Shown one piece after another: positions 52,567 to 61,301 of a stretch of 64,000 nt of DNA. Under the pieces are notes generated by a model. That model was not told the DNA's origin. It did no database searches and was given only the letters and a program-made list of their open reading frames with translations. This stretch comes from Hyphomicrobiales bacterium (GTDB lineage Bacteria; Pseudomonadota; Alphaproteobacteria; Rhizobiales; Beijerinckiaceae). The DNA lies in contig UCLR01000026.1 in assembly GCA_900473415.1 (NCBI GenBank), positions 1-64,000 of the forward strand, given 5' to 3'. The position numbers were made by a program, and so were the translations under genes. Each line of letters starts with the position of its first letter. The first letter of the stretch is position 1.

Positions 52567-54743
52567 CCACCCTGCGCCAGGACGCCGTGGACGCCGAGTC
52601 GCGCGGCTACGGCCCAGCGCGCGAACCGGCGACGCCGCCCGAGGAACGGCTCGTGATGCCGGTCCAGTCCTTCCGGAGCTGGAACGCGTCCGAGCGTCGC
52701 AAGCCTGTGGCGCCGGGCAACTGGAAGACCCCGTGGCTGAAGCGCCTGTTCGTCTTCGGCGGCGGGCTCGCGCTTACCGCCTATGGCGCCTGGGAAATGT
52801 ACCACGTCGTGTCGGTCAGCCGCACGACCTCGCTGCAGTACGCCTTGCTCGCGCTGTTCACGATCAACTTCTCCTGGATCGCGCTAGCCTTCACAAGCTC
52901 GGTCCTCGGTTTCTTCGGCGTCCTCCTCGGTGCCGGCCGCGCGGAGCGGGCGGAGAGCCTGAAGCATCGCACAGTCGTGGTAATGCCGATTTACAACGAA
53001 TCCTCGGCGCGGATCTTCGCCGCGGTGGCGGCGATCCGGGAATCCGTGGAGGCGACGGGCTTCGGCGAGCACTTCGACTATTTCATCGTCTCCGACACGA
53101 CCAATCCGGACGTCTGGGTGGCGGAAGAACGGGCCTTCCTGGCGCTGCGCGAGCGGCTGGGACCGAATTCGCGCGTATACTATCGCCATCGTCCGAAGAA
53201 CCATCACCGCAAGGCCGGCAACATCGCCGATTTCGTGACGCGCTGGGGCGGGCTCTACGAGCATATGGTGGTGCTCGACGCCGACAGCCTGATGACCGGG
53301 GACTGCATCCTGCGCCTCACCGCCGCGATGGAGGCCGACCCGGATGCGGGCATCATCCAGTCGCTGCCGCTGATCATCAATCGCAACACCTTCTTCGCGC
53401 GGCTGCAGCAGTTCGCGGCGCGGGTCTACGGCCCGGTGATCGCCACGGGCCTTGCCATGTGGTCCGGCCGCGACGGCAACTACTGGGGCCATAACGCCAT
53501 CATCCGGGTGAAGGCCTTCGCCGACCATTGCGGTCTGCCGGACCTCAAGGGCAAGCCACCCTTCGGCGGCCATGTGCTCAGCCACGACTTCGTGGAAGCG
53601 GCGCTGATGCGCCGCGCCGGCTGGTCGGTCTACATGCTGCCGAAGCTGGCAGGCTCCTATGAAGAGAGCCCGCCCTCGCTGATCGACATCTCGGTGCGCG
53701 ACCGCCGCTGGTGCCAGGGCAACCTGCAGCATTCGCGCATCCTCGGCGCGAAGGGCTTCGTCATGGCGACGCGGCAGCATTTCGCCACCGGCATCATGGG
53801 CTATCTGGCCTCGCCGCTCTGGCTGATGCAGCTGGTAGTCGGCATCCTGATCGTGCTGCAGGTAAACTACGCGCGTCCCGAGTATTTCACGCAGGAGTTC
53901 ACGCTCTTCCCGGTCTGGCCGCGTTTCGATCCCGAGCGCGCCTTGAACCTCTTCGCGCTGACCATGGCGATCCTGCTGGCGCCGAAGCTGTTCGGCCTGG
54001 TGTTGACCCTGTTCAACACGCGGATGCGGCGTGCCGGCGGCGGAGCGTTCCGCTTGATCGTCTCGGCGCTGATCGAGGTGCTGTTCTCGGCCTTCTTCGC
54101 GCCGATCATGATGCTGATCCAGTCGGGCTCCGTCTTCCAAATCCTGCTCGGCCGCGATACCGGCTGGAACCCGCAGCGCCGCGACGACGGCTCGATCCCG
54201 CTCAAGGACATCGTGCGGCGGCACCGGACCCATACCGTACTCGGTCTGGTGACGGGGCTTTCGGCCTTCATGATCGCGACCGCGCTCTTCGCCTGGATGT
54301 CGCCGACGATCGTCGGCCTCGTGCTCGCGATTCCGCTGTCATGGGCTTCCGGCCAGCTCGCGCTCGGGCTCTGGCTGAAGCGCTACGGTCTCCTGACGAC
54401 GCCGGAGGAAGGCGCTCCGCCCGCAATTGCCCTACGGGCGAACGAGTTGCAGGCCGAGTTCGAGAAGGCCGGGTTCGACGAGGCCGATGCGCTGAAGGCG
54501 CTGCATGCCGAGCCCGAACTGCGTCACGCCCACGAGCTGATGCTGCCGCAGGTGCAATCGCGCCGCCGCGGCGAGATCGAGCCGGACCGCGCCGTGGCGC
54601 AGGCCAAGCTCGTCGACGCGGAGACGATCGACGACGCCGCCATCTGGCTCAAGCCGAAGGAGCGCATGGTAGTGCTGCACGACCGTGCTCTTATCGGCCT
54701 GCTCGCCGCCCTGCCCCCGGCGAAGGTGGAGGCCGAGACCTGA
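52554..54743 (+). CDS. opgH: Glucans biosynthesis glucosyltransferase OpgH (MdoH)
   Basis: 729-residue inner-membrane GT2 transferase that polymerises the beta-1,2-glucan backbone from UDP-glucose. Catalytic motifs: MPIYNES, DAD at 242-244 (VVLDADSLMTGDC) and the QxxRW-like DRRWCQGN around W386. Several transmembrane helices flank the catalytic core, and the C-terminal cytoplasmic tail ends with KERMVVLHDRALIGLL. ATG 52554 is preferred to the GTG 12 bases upstream because it is an ATG at the conserved N-terminus position; both overlap opgG. Osmotic control is known for the family, not visible here. Confidence 0.95.
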   Translation: MDVVTTLRQDAVDAESRGYGPAREPATPPEERLVMPVQSFRSWNASERRKPVAPGNWKTPWLKRLFVFGGGLALTAYGAWEMYHVVSVSRTTSLQYALLALFTINFSWIALAFTSSVLGFFGVLLGAGRAERAESLKHRTVVVMPIYNESSARIFAAVAAIRESVEATGFGEHFDYFIVSDTTNPDVWVAEERAFLALRERLGPNSRVYYRHRPKNHHRKAGNIADFVTRWGGLYEHMVVLDADSLMTGDCILRLTAAMEADPDAGIIQSLPLIINRNTFFARLQQFAARVYGPVIATGLAMWSGRDGNYWGHNAIIRVKAFADHCGLPDLKGKPPFGGHVLSHDFVEAALMRRAGWSVYMLPKLAGSYEESPPSLIDISVRDRRWCQGNLQHSRILGAKGFVMATRQHFATGIMGYLASPLWLMQLVVGILIVLQVNYARPEYFTQEFTLFPVWPRFDPERALNLFALTMAILLAPKLFGLVLTLFNTRMRRAGGGAFRLIVSALIEVLFSAFFAPIMMLIQSGSVFQILLGRDTGWNPQRRDDGSIPLKDIVRRHRTHTVLGLVTGLSAFMIATALFAWMSPTIVGLVLAIPLSWASGQLALGLWLKRYGLLTTPEEGAPPAIALRANELQAEFEKAGFDEADALKALHAEPELRHAHELMLPQVQSRRRGEIEPDRAVAQAKLVDAETIDDAAIWLKPKERMVVLHDRALIGLLAALPPAKVEAET

Positions 54744-54759
54744 GCTCGGCCTGCCGGGT

Positions 54760-55641
54760 TCAGGCCTGCTCGAAGGCGATCATGCAGCCGAAGGCGTGCT
54801 CAGCGGGCACGAAGAGACGCTCCTCGCCGGTCTGGAACGGGATTTCTGCCTCGGTCAGCCGCTCCGCTACCGCGTCTAGATCCGGCACCGAGACGCAGAA
54901 GCCGAGGAAACGGGCAGGCGTCGTGTCTGGCTCGACATGATAGGCGCCCTGCGCCGCTTCCGGATCGAGCACGTCGATGCGTCCGCGCGGCAGGGCGAAC
55001 ACGTAGTCCTCATTGCCTTCCAGCACTTCGGCGCCACCGGTGAAGGTCGAGAGGAAATCGCGGTGTGCCGCCGGCTCCTCCGCCAGCATCACCGCCGAGG
55101 TCAGCGCGGTCGCGCCATTGGCATGACGCTGGAACTCGGGGTTCCAGAAATTCTGCGGCTCCATCTGCTGGCAGACGAAGAAGCCGCATTCTGGCGCGCG
55201 CGAATCGGCGGCGAAGGCGAGCTCGAAAGCCACCCGCACGTCACTCCCGTCAGGCCGCTGGCCGCGCCGCTCGAAGAAGAAGGGCTCGTAATCGCCAATG
55301 CCGGCGTCCTTGAAGGCGGCGGCGTCAGCCTTTGCGTCGGTGCTCTCCAGCACCAGCATCGAGAGCCCTTCCCCCTGGCTGGCCAGCGCATCGCGCACAA
55401 AGGCGCCGAAGGAGAAGCGGCGCTCGCCATGGGCCGGGATCGCTGCGTCGTCCGCCACCGCGACCAACTCCAGGAAGGAGCCGGGGAACTGGACGATGCG
55501 ATTCTCGGTGCCCCAGGGATGGCGATTGCGGGCGCCGACCCGGAAGCCGAGCTGCTCGTAAAAGCGGCCGGCGTCGTGAAGGTCGCGGACGCCTATGACG
55601 AGATGGTCGAGGCCGCGGGGCGATGGCGCAGTTGCGGGCAT
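54760..55641 (-). CDS. VOC-family (Glyoxalase_3-like) protein
   Basis: 293-residue cytoplasmic protein of the glyoxalase-like domain group. N-terminal RGLDHLVIGVRDLHDAGRFYEQLGFRVGARN and WGTENRIVQFPGSFLELVA give the usual metal-binding His and Glu pattern; the second half carries a related module (TTPARFLGFCVSVPDLDAVAERL) that looks like an internal duplication. ATG 55641 is preceded by an AAGAG ribosome site. It converges on opgH with a 16-bp gap and is downstream of the glutathionylspermidine-synthase-like gene by 69 bp. Substrate unknown. Confidence 0.85.
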   Translation of the reverse strand: MPATAPSPRGLDHLVIGVRDLHDAGRFYEQLGFRVGARNRHPWGTENRIVQFPGSFLELVAVADDAAIPAHGERRFSFGAFVRDALASQGEGLSMLVLESTDAKADAAAFKDAGIGDYEPFFFERRGQRPDGSDVRVAFELAFAADSRAPECGFFVCQQMEPQNFWNPEFQRHANGATALTSAVMLAEEPAAHRDFLSTFTGGAEVLEGNEDYVFALPRGRIDVLDPEAAQGAYHVEPDTTPARFLGFCVSVPDLDAVAERLTEAEIPFQTGEERLFVPAEHAFGCMIAFEQA

Positions 55642-55710
55642 GGGCACACTCTTTCGACAGGCATATCGGGACGCGAATCTAGCAAGACTTCACGTCGCGG
55701 TCATGTCGCC

Positions 55711-56880
55711 TCAAGGCTCGATGAAATGCGGCAGGAAGCGCGACGTGTTCTTGGTGATCGGCGAGGCATCCTCGCGCAGGCACAGGCCACAGGGCTGCGA
55801 GGCCACGAGCCAGGAGCCGAGGACGGCATATTTGCCGTCTTCCGAGAACAGATTCGTTGCAGCGTCCTGGAGGACGTAACCCTCGGCGCCGTAGGGGCCA
55901 TCGTCGCTGTCCAGCACCTTGCCGCGCTCGAGCAGCGTCACGTTCGCGCCTTCGCGTGAGTAGAGCGGCTTGCGCACGTGCCGGGCGGCGAGCGTCGCAC
56001 AGCGTGGATCGCCCTCGAAAAAGGCCGGCAGGAGATTCGGGTGTCCCGGCTCCATCTCCCAGAGGTAGGCGAGCAGGCCCTTGTTGGACAGAAGCGCCTT
56101 CCAGGGCGGCTCGATGAACTGGCAGCGCGAGCCGGCGAGCGCTGCGCCATATTGCTCGCGGAACATCCATTCCCAGGGATAGAGCTTGAACAGTGTCTCG
56201 ATCGGCTGGTTGGCACCGTCGCAGAAGCGCCCATCCGCGAGCAGGCCGATCTCCTCGATGTAGCTGAAGCGAACATCGAGTTCGGCCTGTATCGCGCAAT
56301 CCGCGAGATAGTCGACCGTGCCCTTGTCCTCCGCACTGCCCTCGACGCAGGTCAGATGCAGGCGATACGGCGACGGTTCCCGCAGGCCCTGGAAGGCCGC
56401 GATCAGCCGCTCATGCAACGAATTGAACTGGTCGGCGCCGCGCGGCAGCACGCCGCGCGCCATGCCCTGCTCGAGCCAGTCCCATTGCACGACGCTGGAT
56501 TCGAACAATGCCGTCGGCGTATCGGCGTTGTACTCCAAGACCTTGGCGGGGCCGCGCCCGTCATAGGCGAGGTCGAGCCGACCGTAGAGGTTGCGCTCGC
56601 CACGCTGCCAGCTATCCCGGATATAGTCCCAGTGCTGGGCCGGGATGGCGAGCTGCGTCAGAATCTGCTCGCTCGCGAGCGCCTTCTCGATGAATGCGAA
56701 GCAGAGCTGCTCGATCACCTCGGAGGGTGCCTCGATGTCGCGCTCGATCTCCTCGAGCGTGAAGGCGAAGGCGGCGCTCTCGTCCCAATAGGTCTCGCCG
56801 TCGATCGTATGGAAGGCGAAGCCCAGACGCTCGACCTGCTGGATCCAGTCCGGACGGGGCGCGATCGCGACGCGGCGCAT
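55711..56880 (-). CDS. Glutathionylspermidine synthase-family ATP-grasp protein (YgiC/YjfC-like)
   Basis: 389 residues, equal to the synthetase half of glutathionylspermidine synthase without the amidase domain. Recognised segments: YWDESAAF, GERNLYGRLDLAYDGRGPAKVLEYNADTPTALFESSVVQWDW, the EPPWKALLSNKGLLAYLWEMEPGHPNLLPAFF region, and the C-terminal LGSWLVASQPCGLCLREDASPITKNTSRFLPH; these are the marks of YgiC/YjfC proteins. They are predicted peptide-ligating ATP-grasp enzymes of unknown product. It begins 1 bp after the DUF1190 gene, which follows the DUF350 gene, so all three form an operon. Confidence 0.93.
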   Translation of the reverse strand: MRRVAIAPRPDWIQQVERLGFAFHTIDGETYWDESAAFAFTLEEIERDIEAPSEVIEQLCFAFIEKALASEQILTQLAIPAQHWDYIRDSWQRGERNLYGRLDLAYDGRGPAKVLEYNADTPTALFESSVVQWDWLEQGMARGVLPRGADQFNSLHERLIAAFQGLREPSPYRLHLTCVEGSAEDKGTVDYLADCAIQAELDVRFSYIEEIGLLADGRFCDGANQPIETLFKLYPWEWMFREQYGAALAGSRCQFIEPPWKALLSNKGLLAYLWEMEPGHPNLLPAFFEGDPRCATLAARHVRKPLYSREGANVTLLERGKVLDSDDGPYGAEGYVLQDAATNLFSEDGKYAVLGSWLVASQPCGLCLREDASPITKNTSRFLPHFIEP

Positions 56881-56881
56881 G

Positions 56882-57502
56882 TCAGGAGGAGGAGTGCGAG
56901 GAGAAGGAGCGCGCGATCGAGCCGAAGCCGCCGCGCGAGGAGACGCTCGAGGTCCTGACGCTGGCGCTGCGTGCGCCGCCGGCGAAGGCAGCGGTCAGGC
57001 CGCGCCCGCTTGTCGTCGAATACGCGCGCGAGCGGCTGCTGCTGCCATAGGGACTGCCACTGCCCCCGGAGGAACCCGACGAGGAACTGCGTGCCTGCTG
57101 GCATTCCGGCTGCGGCGATCCGGGCGGGCAGGCCGCGGTGGTCGGCGGCAGCAGCGGCTGCGCCTGCGCGCTGCCGGAAAGCCCGCGCGCCAGCATGAAG
57201 CCGGCGAGCGCAGGAATGAAAAACTGCGCCCCGCCAATATTTGCGGTGCTGCAGCCATTGGCGCCGTACTGCGCCTCGCACTCGCCCTGACTCCGATATT
57301 TGGGCGCGTCCTGGAGCCGGGCGGCGGTCGCCTCGGAGAAGGCCGTCTCGCATTGCTGCAGGCTCAGCTGGCCGCCAGACTGGCATTCGCCCAGGCTGTT
57401 GTAGACGAGGCTCTCGTCTGAATCGTCGCCGGTCAGCGACCAAGCGGTCGCGACGAGAAGGACGCCCGCCGCAGCCAGACCGATCTGTGTCGACCGCTTC
57501 AT
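56882..57502 (-). CDS. DUF1190 family protein (YgiB/YjfM-like)
   Basis: 206 residues. The N-terminal KRSTQIGLAAAGVLLVATAWSLTG is a membrane anchor or signal segment. Then follow the DUF1190 mark YNSLGECQSGGQLSLQQCETAFSEA, a Cys-containing GECEAQYGANGCS, and a long Ser/Gly/Arg-rich low-complexity tail with YGSSSRSRAY. ATG 57502 was chosen due to the GAGGTG ribosome site five bases before; a GTG two codons upstream is possible. Function unknown; a partner of the adjacent ATP-grasp enzyme in several bacteria. Confidence 0.9.
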   Translation of the reverse strand: MKRSTQIGLAAAGVLLVATAWSLTGDDSDESLVYNSLGECQSGGQLSLQQCETAFSEATAARLQDAPKYRSQGECEAQYGANGCSTANIGGAQFFIPALAGFMLARGLSGSAQAQPLLPPTTAACPPGSPQPECQQARSSSSGSSGGSGSPYGSSSRSRAYSTTSGRGLTAAFAGGARSASVRTSSVSSRGGFGSIARSFSSHSSS

Positions 57503-57509
57503 CGCCACC

Positions 57510-57911
57510 TCATACCGTCATGCTGGCCGCCGCAAGCGTTCCCGAGATCACGGCGATGACGGCGAGCATCGCCGCCGCGGGAAGCCGATCTTCCTCGATC
57601 TTCTTGGAGAGCCCCGGTATCAGCAGGCGTGCCACGCCGTAGGCCGCGAACTGGATGACCATGGCCGCCAGCGCCCAGAGCACGCAGTCGGGAATGCTGC
57701 TCGCCTGCGCGATCGCCTTCTCCAGCGGCAGGGAGAAGCCGATGAGATTGCCGCCGAAGGCAACCGCCGCCGAGAGATTGCCCGCGCGGATCAGCGCGAT
57801 CTCGTCATGCACGGTCATGCGCAGATAGATCGCCGCGAAAGCCGCGATCAGCGCAACGCCGACGACGAAATAGAGGAGAAACGCGGGCAGCCCCGCCATC
57901 GAGATCGTCAT
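57510..57911 (-). CDS. DUF350 family membrane protein (YjfL-like)
   Basis: 133-residue membrane protein with about four helices. The N-terminal AFLLYFVVGVALIAAFAAIYLRMTVHDEIALIRAGNLSAAVAFGGNLIGFSLPL contains the invariable DUF350 features: the charged TVHDEIALIRAGN loop and the GGNLIGFSLPL helix start. Function unknown; homologues occur linked to PspA-, DUF1190- and ATP-grasp genes, suggesting an envelope stress role. Start ATG 57911; the frame extends five residues to a TTG. First gene of the three-gene operon, 7 bp from the next. Confidence 0.9.
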   Translation of the reverse strand: MTISMAGLPAFLLYFVVGVALIAAFAAIYLRMTVHDEIALIRAGNLSAAVAFGGNLIGFSLPLEKAIAQASSIPDCVLWALAAMVIQFAAYGVARLLIPGLSKKIEEDRLPAAAMLAVIAVISGTLAAASMTV

Positions 57912-57957
57912 GCCGCCCTGCCCCAAGCCGATGCGTCGCGCTCTGACTATACGTCAG

Positions 57958-57996
57958 GCGCGAGAAAGCGCTAAGGGGTCAGCGCGAAAAAGCGCT
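57958..57996. repeat. Tandem 15-bp direct repeats between DUF350 operon and pyrG
   Basis: GCGCGAGAAAGCGCT (57958-57972) and GCGCGAAAAAGCGCT (57982-57996) differ by one base and are spaced 24 bp apart centre to centre. They lie in the gap between the DUF350 start and the pyrG stop, upstream of the DUF350 operon. A CTGAC-TATAC-GTCAG dyad follows at 57943-57957. Possible operator or processing site; no proof. Confidence 0.4.
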
Positions 57997-58010
57997 TCCT
58001 GCGCCGGCGC

Positions 58011-59645
<1,635 letters not shown>

Positions 59646-59728
59646 TCACCTCTATCGCCACGGGTTCGATTCGCTAAGCGCCTGCAGTGCAGTCCCGACC
59701 TGTCCTGCGCGCTTGTCCACAAAGAATA

Positions 59729-59746
59729 AGGCCGGTCGCCCGGCCT
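59729..59746 (-). terminator. Rho-independent terminator, second of two after secG
   Basis: Minus-strand hairpin AGGCCGGGCGACCGGCCT with a 7-bp stem and a 4-base loop, followed on that strand by TATTCTTTGT. It backs up the terminator at 59766-59783 and has the same stem core, apart from the outer base pair. Confidence 0.75.
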
Positions 59747-59765
59747 CATCCCATACAAAAGAGAA

Positions 59766-59783
59766 GGGCCGGTCGCCCGGCCC
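59766..59783 (-). terminator. Rho-independent terminator after secG
   Basis: Minus-strand hairpin GGGCCGGGCGACCGGCCC (7-bp stem, 4-base loop) beginning 9 bp after the secG stop and followed by TTCTCTTTTGT. It should end the tpiA-secG transcript before pyrG. Confidence 0.85.
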
Positions 59784-59792
59784 CTGATCGGC

Positions 59793-60206
59793 TTACTGTT
59801 GCGGCGCCGCGGGCGGCGTCGGCGGCTGTGCGCCGCCCTGGGTCTGATTCTGCATTTGGCGAAGCTGGTCGAGCACGCCACCGGCGTTCGGGGCGCTCGG
59901 CGCGGCGGGCGCGCCCGGAGCCGCCGGAGCGGTCGTGCCCGGGGCACCGTCGATGATCGAGCGCTGGACGCGGCCATGCGTCGCCATGATGGCAAGCACG
60001 ATGGAGGTCAGGAAGAACAGGCCGGCGAGGATCGCCGTCGCCCGCGTCAACGCATTGGCCTGGCCGCGGCCGGTCATGAAGCCGCCGACGCCACCGCCAC
60101 CGCCCGAGCCCATGCCGAGGCCGCCGCCTTCAGAGCGCTGCAGCAGCACGACACCGACGAGCGCGACGACGATGATCAGGTGGATGACGATGAGAACGTT
60201 CTGCAT
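59793..60206 (-). CDS. secG: Preprotein translocase subunit SecG
   Basis: 137-residue inner-membrane subunit of the SecYEG translocon. Two transmembrane helices are seen (NVLIVIHLIIVVALVGVVLLQ and RATAILAGLFFLTSIVLAIMA), joined by the Gly-rich loop with GGGLGMGSGGGG, the hallmark of SecG. The C-terminus is a Pro/Ala/Gln-rich tail, as often in alphaproteobacteria. ATG 60206 gives the conserved MQNVLIVIHL start; the longer frame is spurious. Located 143 bp downstream of tpiA on the same strand; the tpiA-secG-pyrG order is conserved in this class. Confidence 0.95.
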   Translation of the reverse strand: MQNVLIVIHLIIVVALVGVVLLQRSEGGGLGMGSGGGGGVGGFMTGRGQANALTRATAILAGLFFLTSIVLAIMATHGRVQRSIIDGAPGTTAPAAPGAPAAPSAPNAGGVLDQLRQMQNQTQGGAQPPTPPAAPQQ

Positions 60207-60349
60207 GATCTCACGAAATGGGCATGGGGCGGGCAACCGGCAAGGGCCACCCGCTCCTCCTCGAAGGTCGAGACGAATTCGGCCGGGCACATAGCATGCG
60301 TGTGCGGGCAGCGCCACCCCTGCAACGCTTCCCGTTCAACGGGGCGCGC

Positions 60350-61114
60350 TCAGCTCTGGCAGGCGCGTGCAATGGCGAGAAATTCCTCGCTCTTCAGGCT
60401 CGCGCCGCCGACGAGCGCGCCGTCGACATTCGCGACGTTCATCAGCTCGGCAGCGTTGGAAGGCTTCACCGAGCCGCCATAGAGCAGGCGGATGGCCGCT
60501 GCCGGCGCCTTGCCGAGCAGGCGGGCGAGCTCGGCCCGGATCGCCGCATGCATCTCGGCGACATCGGCCGCCGTCGGCGTGAGCCCCGTGCCGATGGCCC
60601 AGACCGGCTCATAGGCGACTACCAGCGTTTCCGGCGTCGAGCCCTCGGGCACGGAGCCGCGAAGCTGCTTCTTCACGACGGCGAGCGCTTTTCCTGCCTC
60701 GCGCTCCTCCTTCGTCTCGCCGACGCAGACGATCGGCACGAGCATCGCCTGATGAGCCGCTTCAGCCTTGGCTTTGACGGTGGCGTTGCTTTCGCCATGG
60801 AGCGTGCGGCGCTCGGAATGACCGACGATGCAGAAAGTCGCCCCGGCATCGGCCACCATGCCGGCCGAGATCTCGCCCGTGAAGGCGCCGGCGGGTTGCG
60901 TGCTGCAATCCTGCCCGCCGGTGGCGATCCGTGCGCCGATCAAGGCGGCGGAGGTCGCGAAGAGAAGCGTCGCGGGCGGGCAAATCGCGAGGTCGACGGC
61001 CTGCTTCAGCGCCGCGTCATAACCCCTGGCGACCTCGGCTGCGATGGCGAGATCGGCCTTCAGGCCATTCATCTTCCAGTTTCCGGCCACCAGGGGCCTG
61101 ATGCTGCGCGTCAC
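60350..61114 (-). CDS. tpiA: Triose-phosphate isomerase
   Basis: 254-residue glycolytic enzyme interconverting dihydroxyacetone phosphate and glyceraldehyde-3-phosphate. The catalytic residues are visible: N12 and K14 (GNWKMNG), H99 (VGHSERR) and E169 (AYEPVWAIGTG). Phosphate-binding LLYGGSVKPSNA lies near the C-terminus. The start is GTG with a strong GGAGGAT ribosome site. It is divergent from the PpiD gene with a 187-bp gap and leads the tpiA-secG unit. Confidence 0.97.
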   Translation of the reverse strand: MTRSIRPLVAGNWKMNGLKADLAIAAEVARGYDAALKQAVDLAICPPATLLFATSAALIGARIATGGQDCSTQPAGAFTGEISAGMVADAGATFCIVGHSERRTLHGESNATVKAKAEAAHQAMLVPIVCVGETKEEREAGKALAVVKKQLRGSVPEGSTPETLVVAYEPVWAIGTGLTPTAADVAEMHAAIRAELARLLGKAPAAAIRLLYGGSVKPSNAAELMNVANVDGALVGGASLKSEEFLAIARACQS

Positions 61115-61207
61115 GTCGATCCTCCGAAATCCTTTTCTGGCGCTGTATCAACGCCCAGCCCACGCCGCAATCGCATGCGACGGCGAAACACGATTCCGCC
61201 ACGGCGA

Positions 61208-61236
61208 TTGCGGCTTTCGCCGCCGGTTCCTATAAG
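61208..61236 (+). promoter_or_regulatory. Sigma-70-like promoter for ppiD-trpE
   Basis: TTGCGG (61208-61213) and TATAAG (61231-61236) are separated by exactly 17 bp and lie 66 bp before the ATG at 61302, in the divergent gap with tpiA. Four of six bases match at -35 and five of six at -10. Confidence 0.55.
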
Positions 61237-61301
61237 CAGCGCCGCAAAACGCGCGCGGGCACGCCGGCGCGCCACGAACAGGGTCAGGAAAGACAGCTTC
61301 C

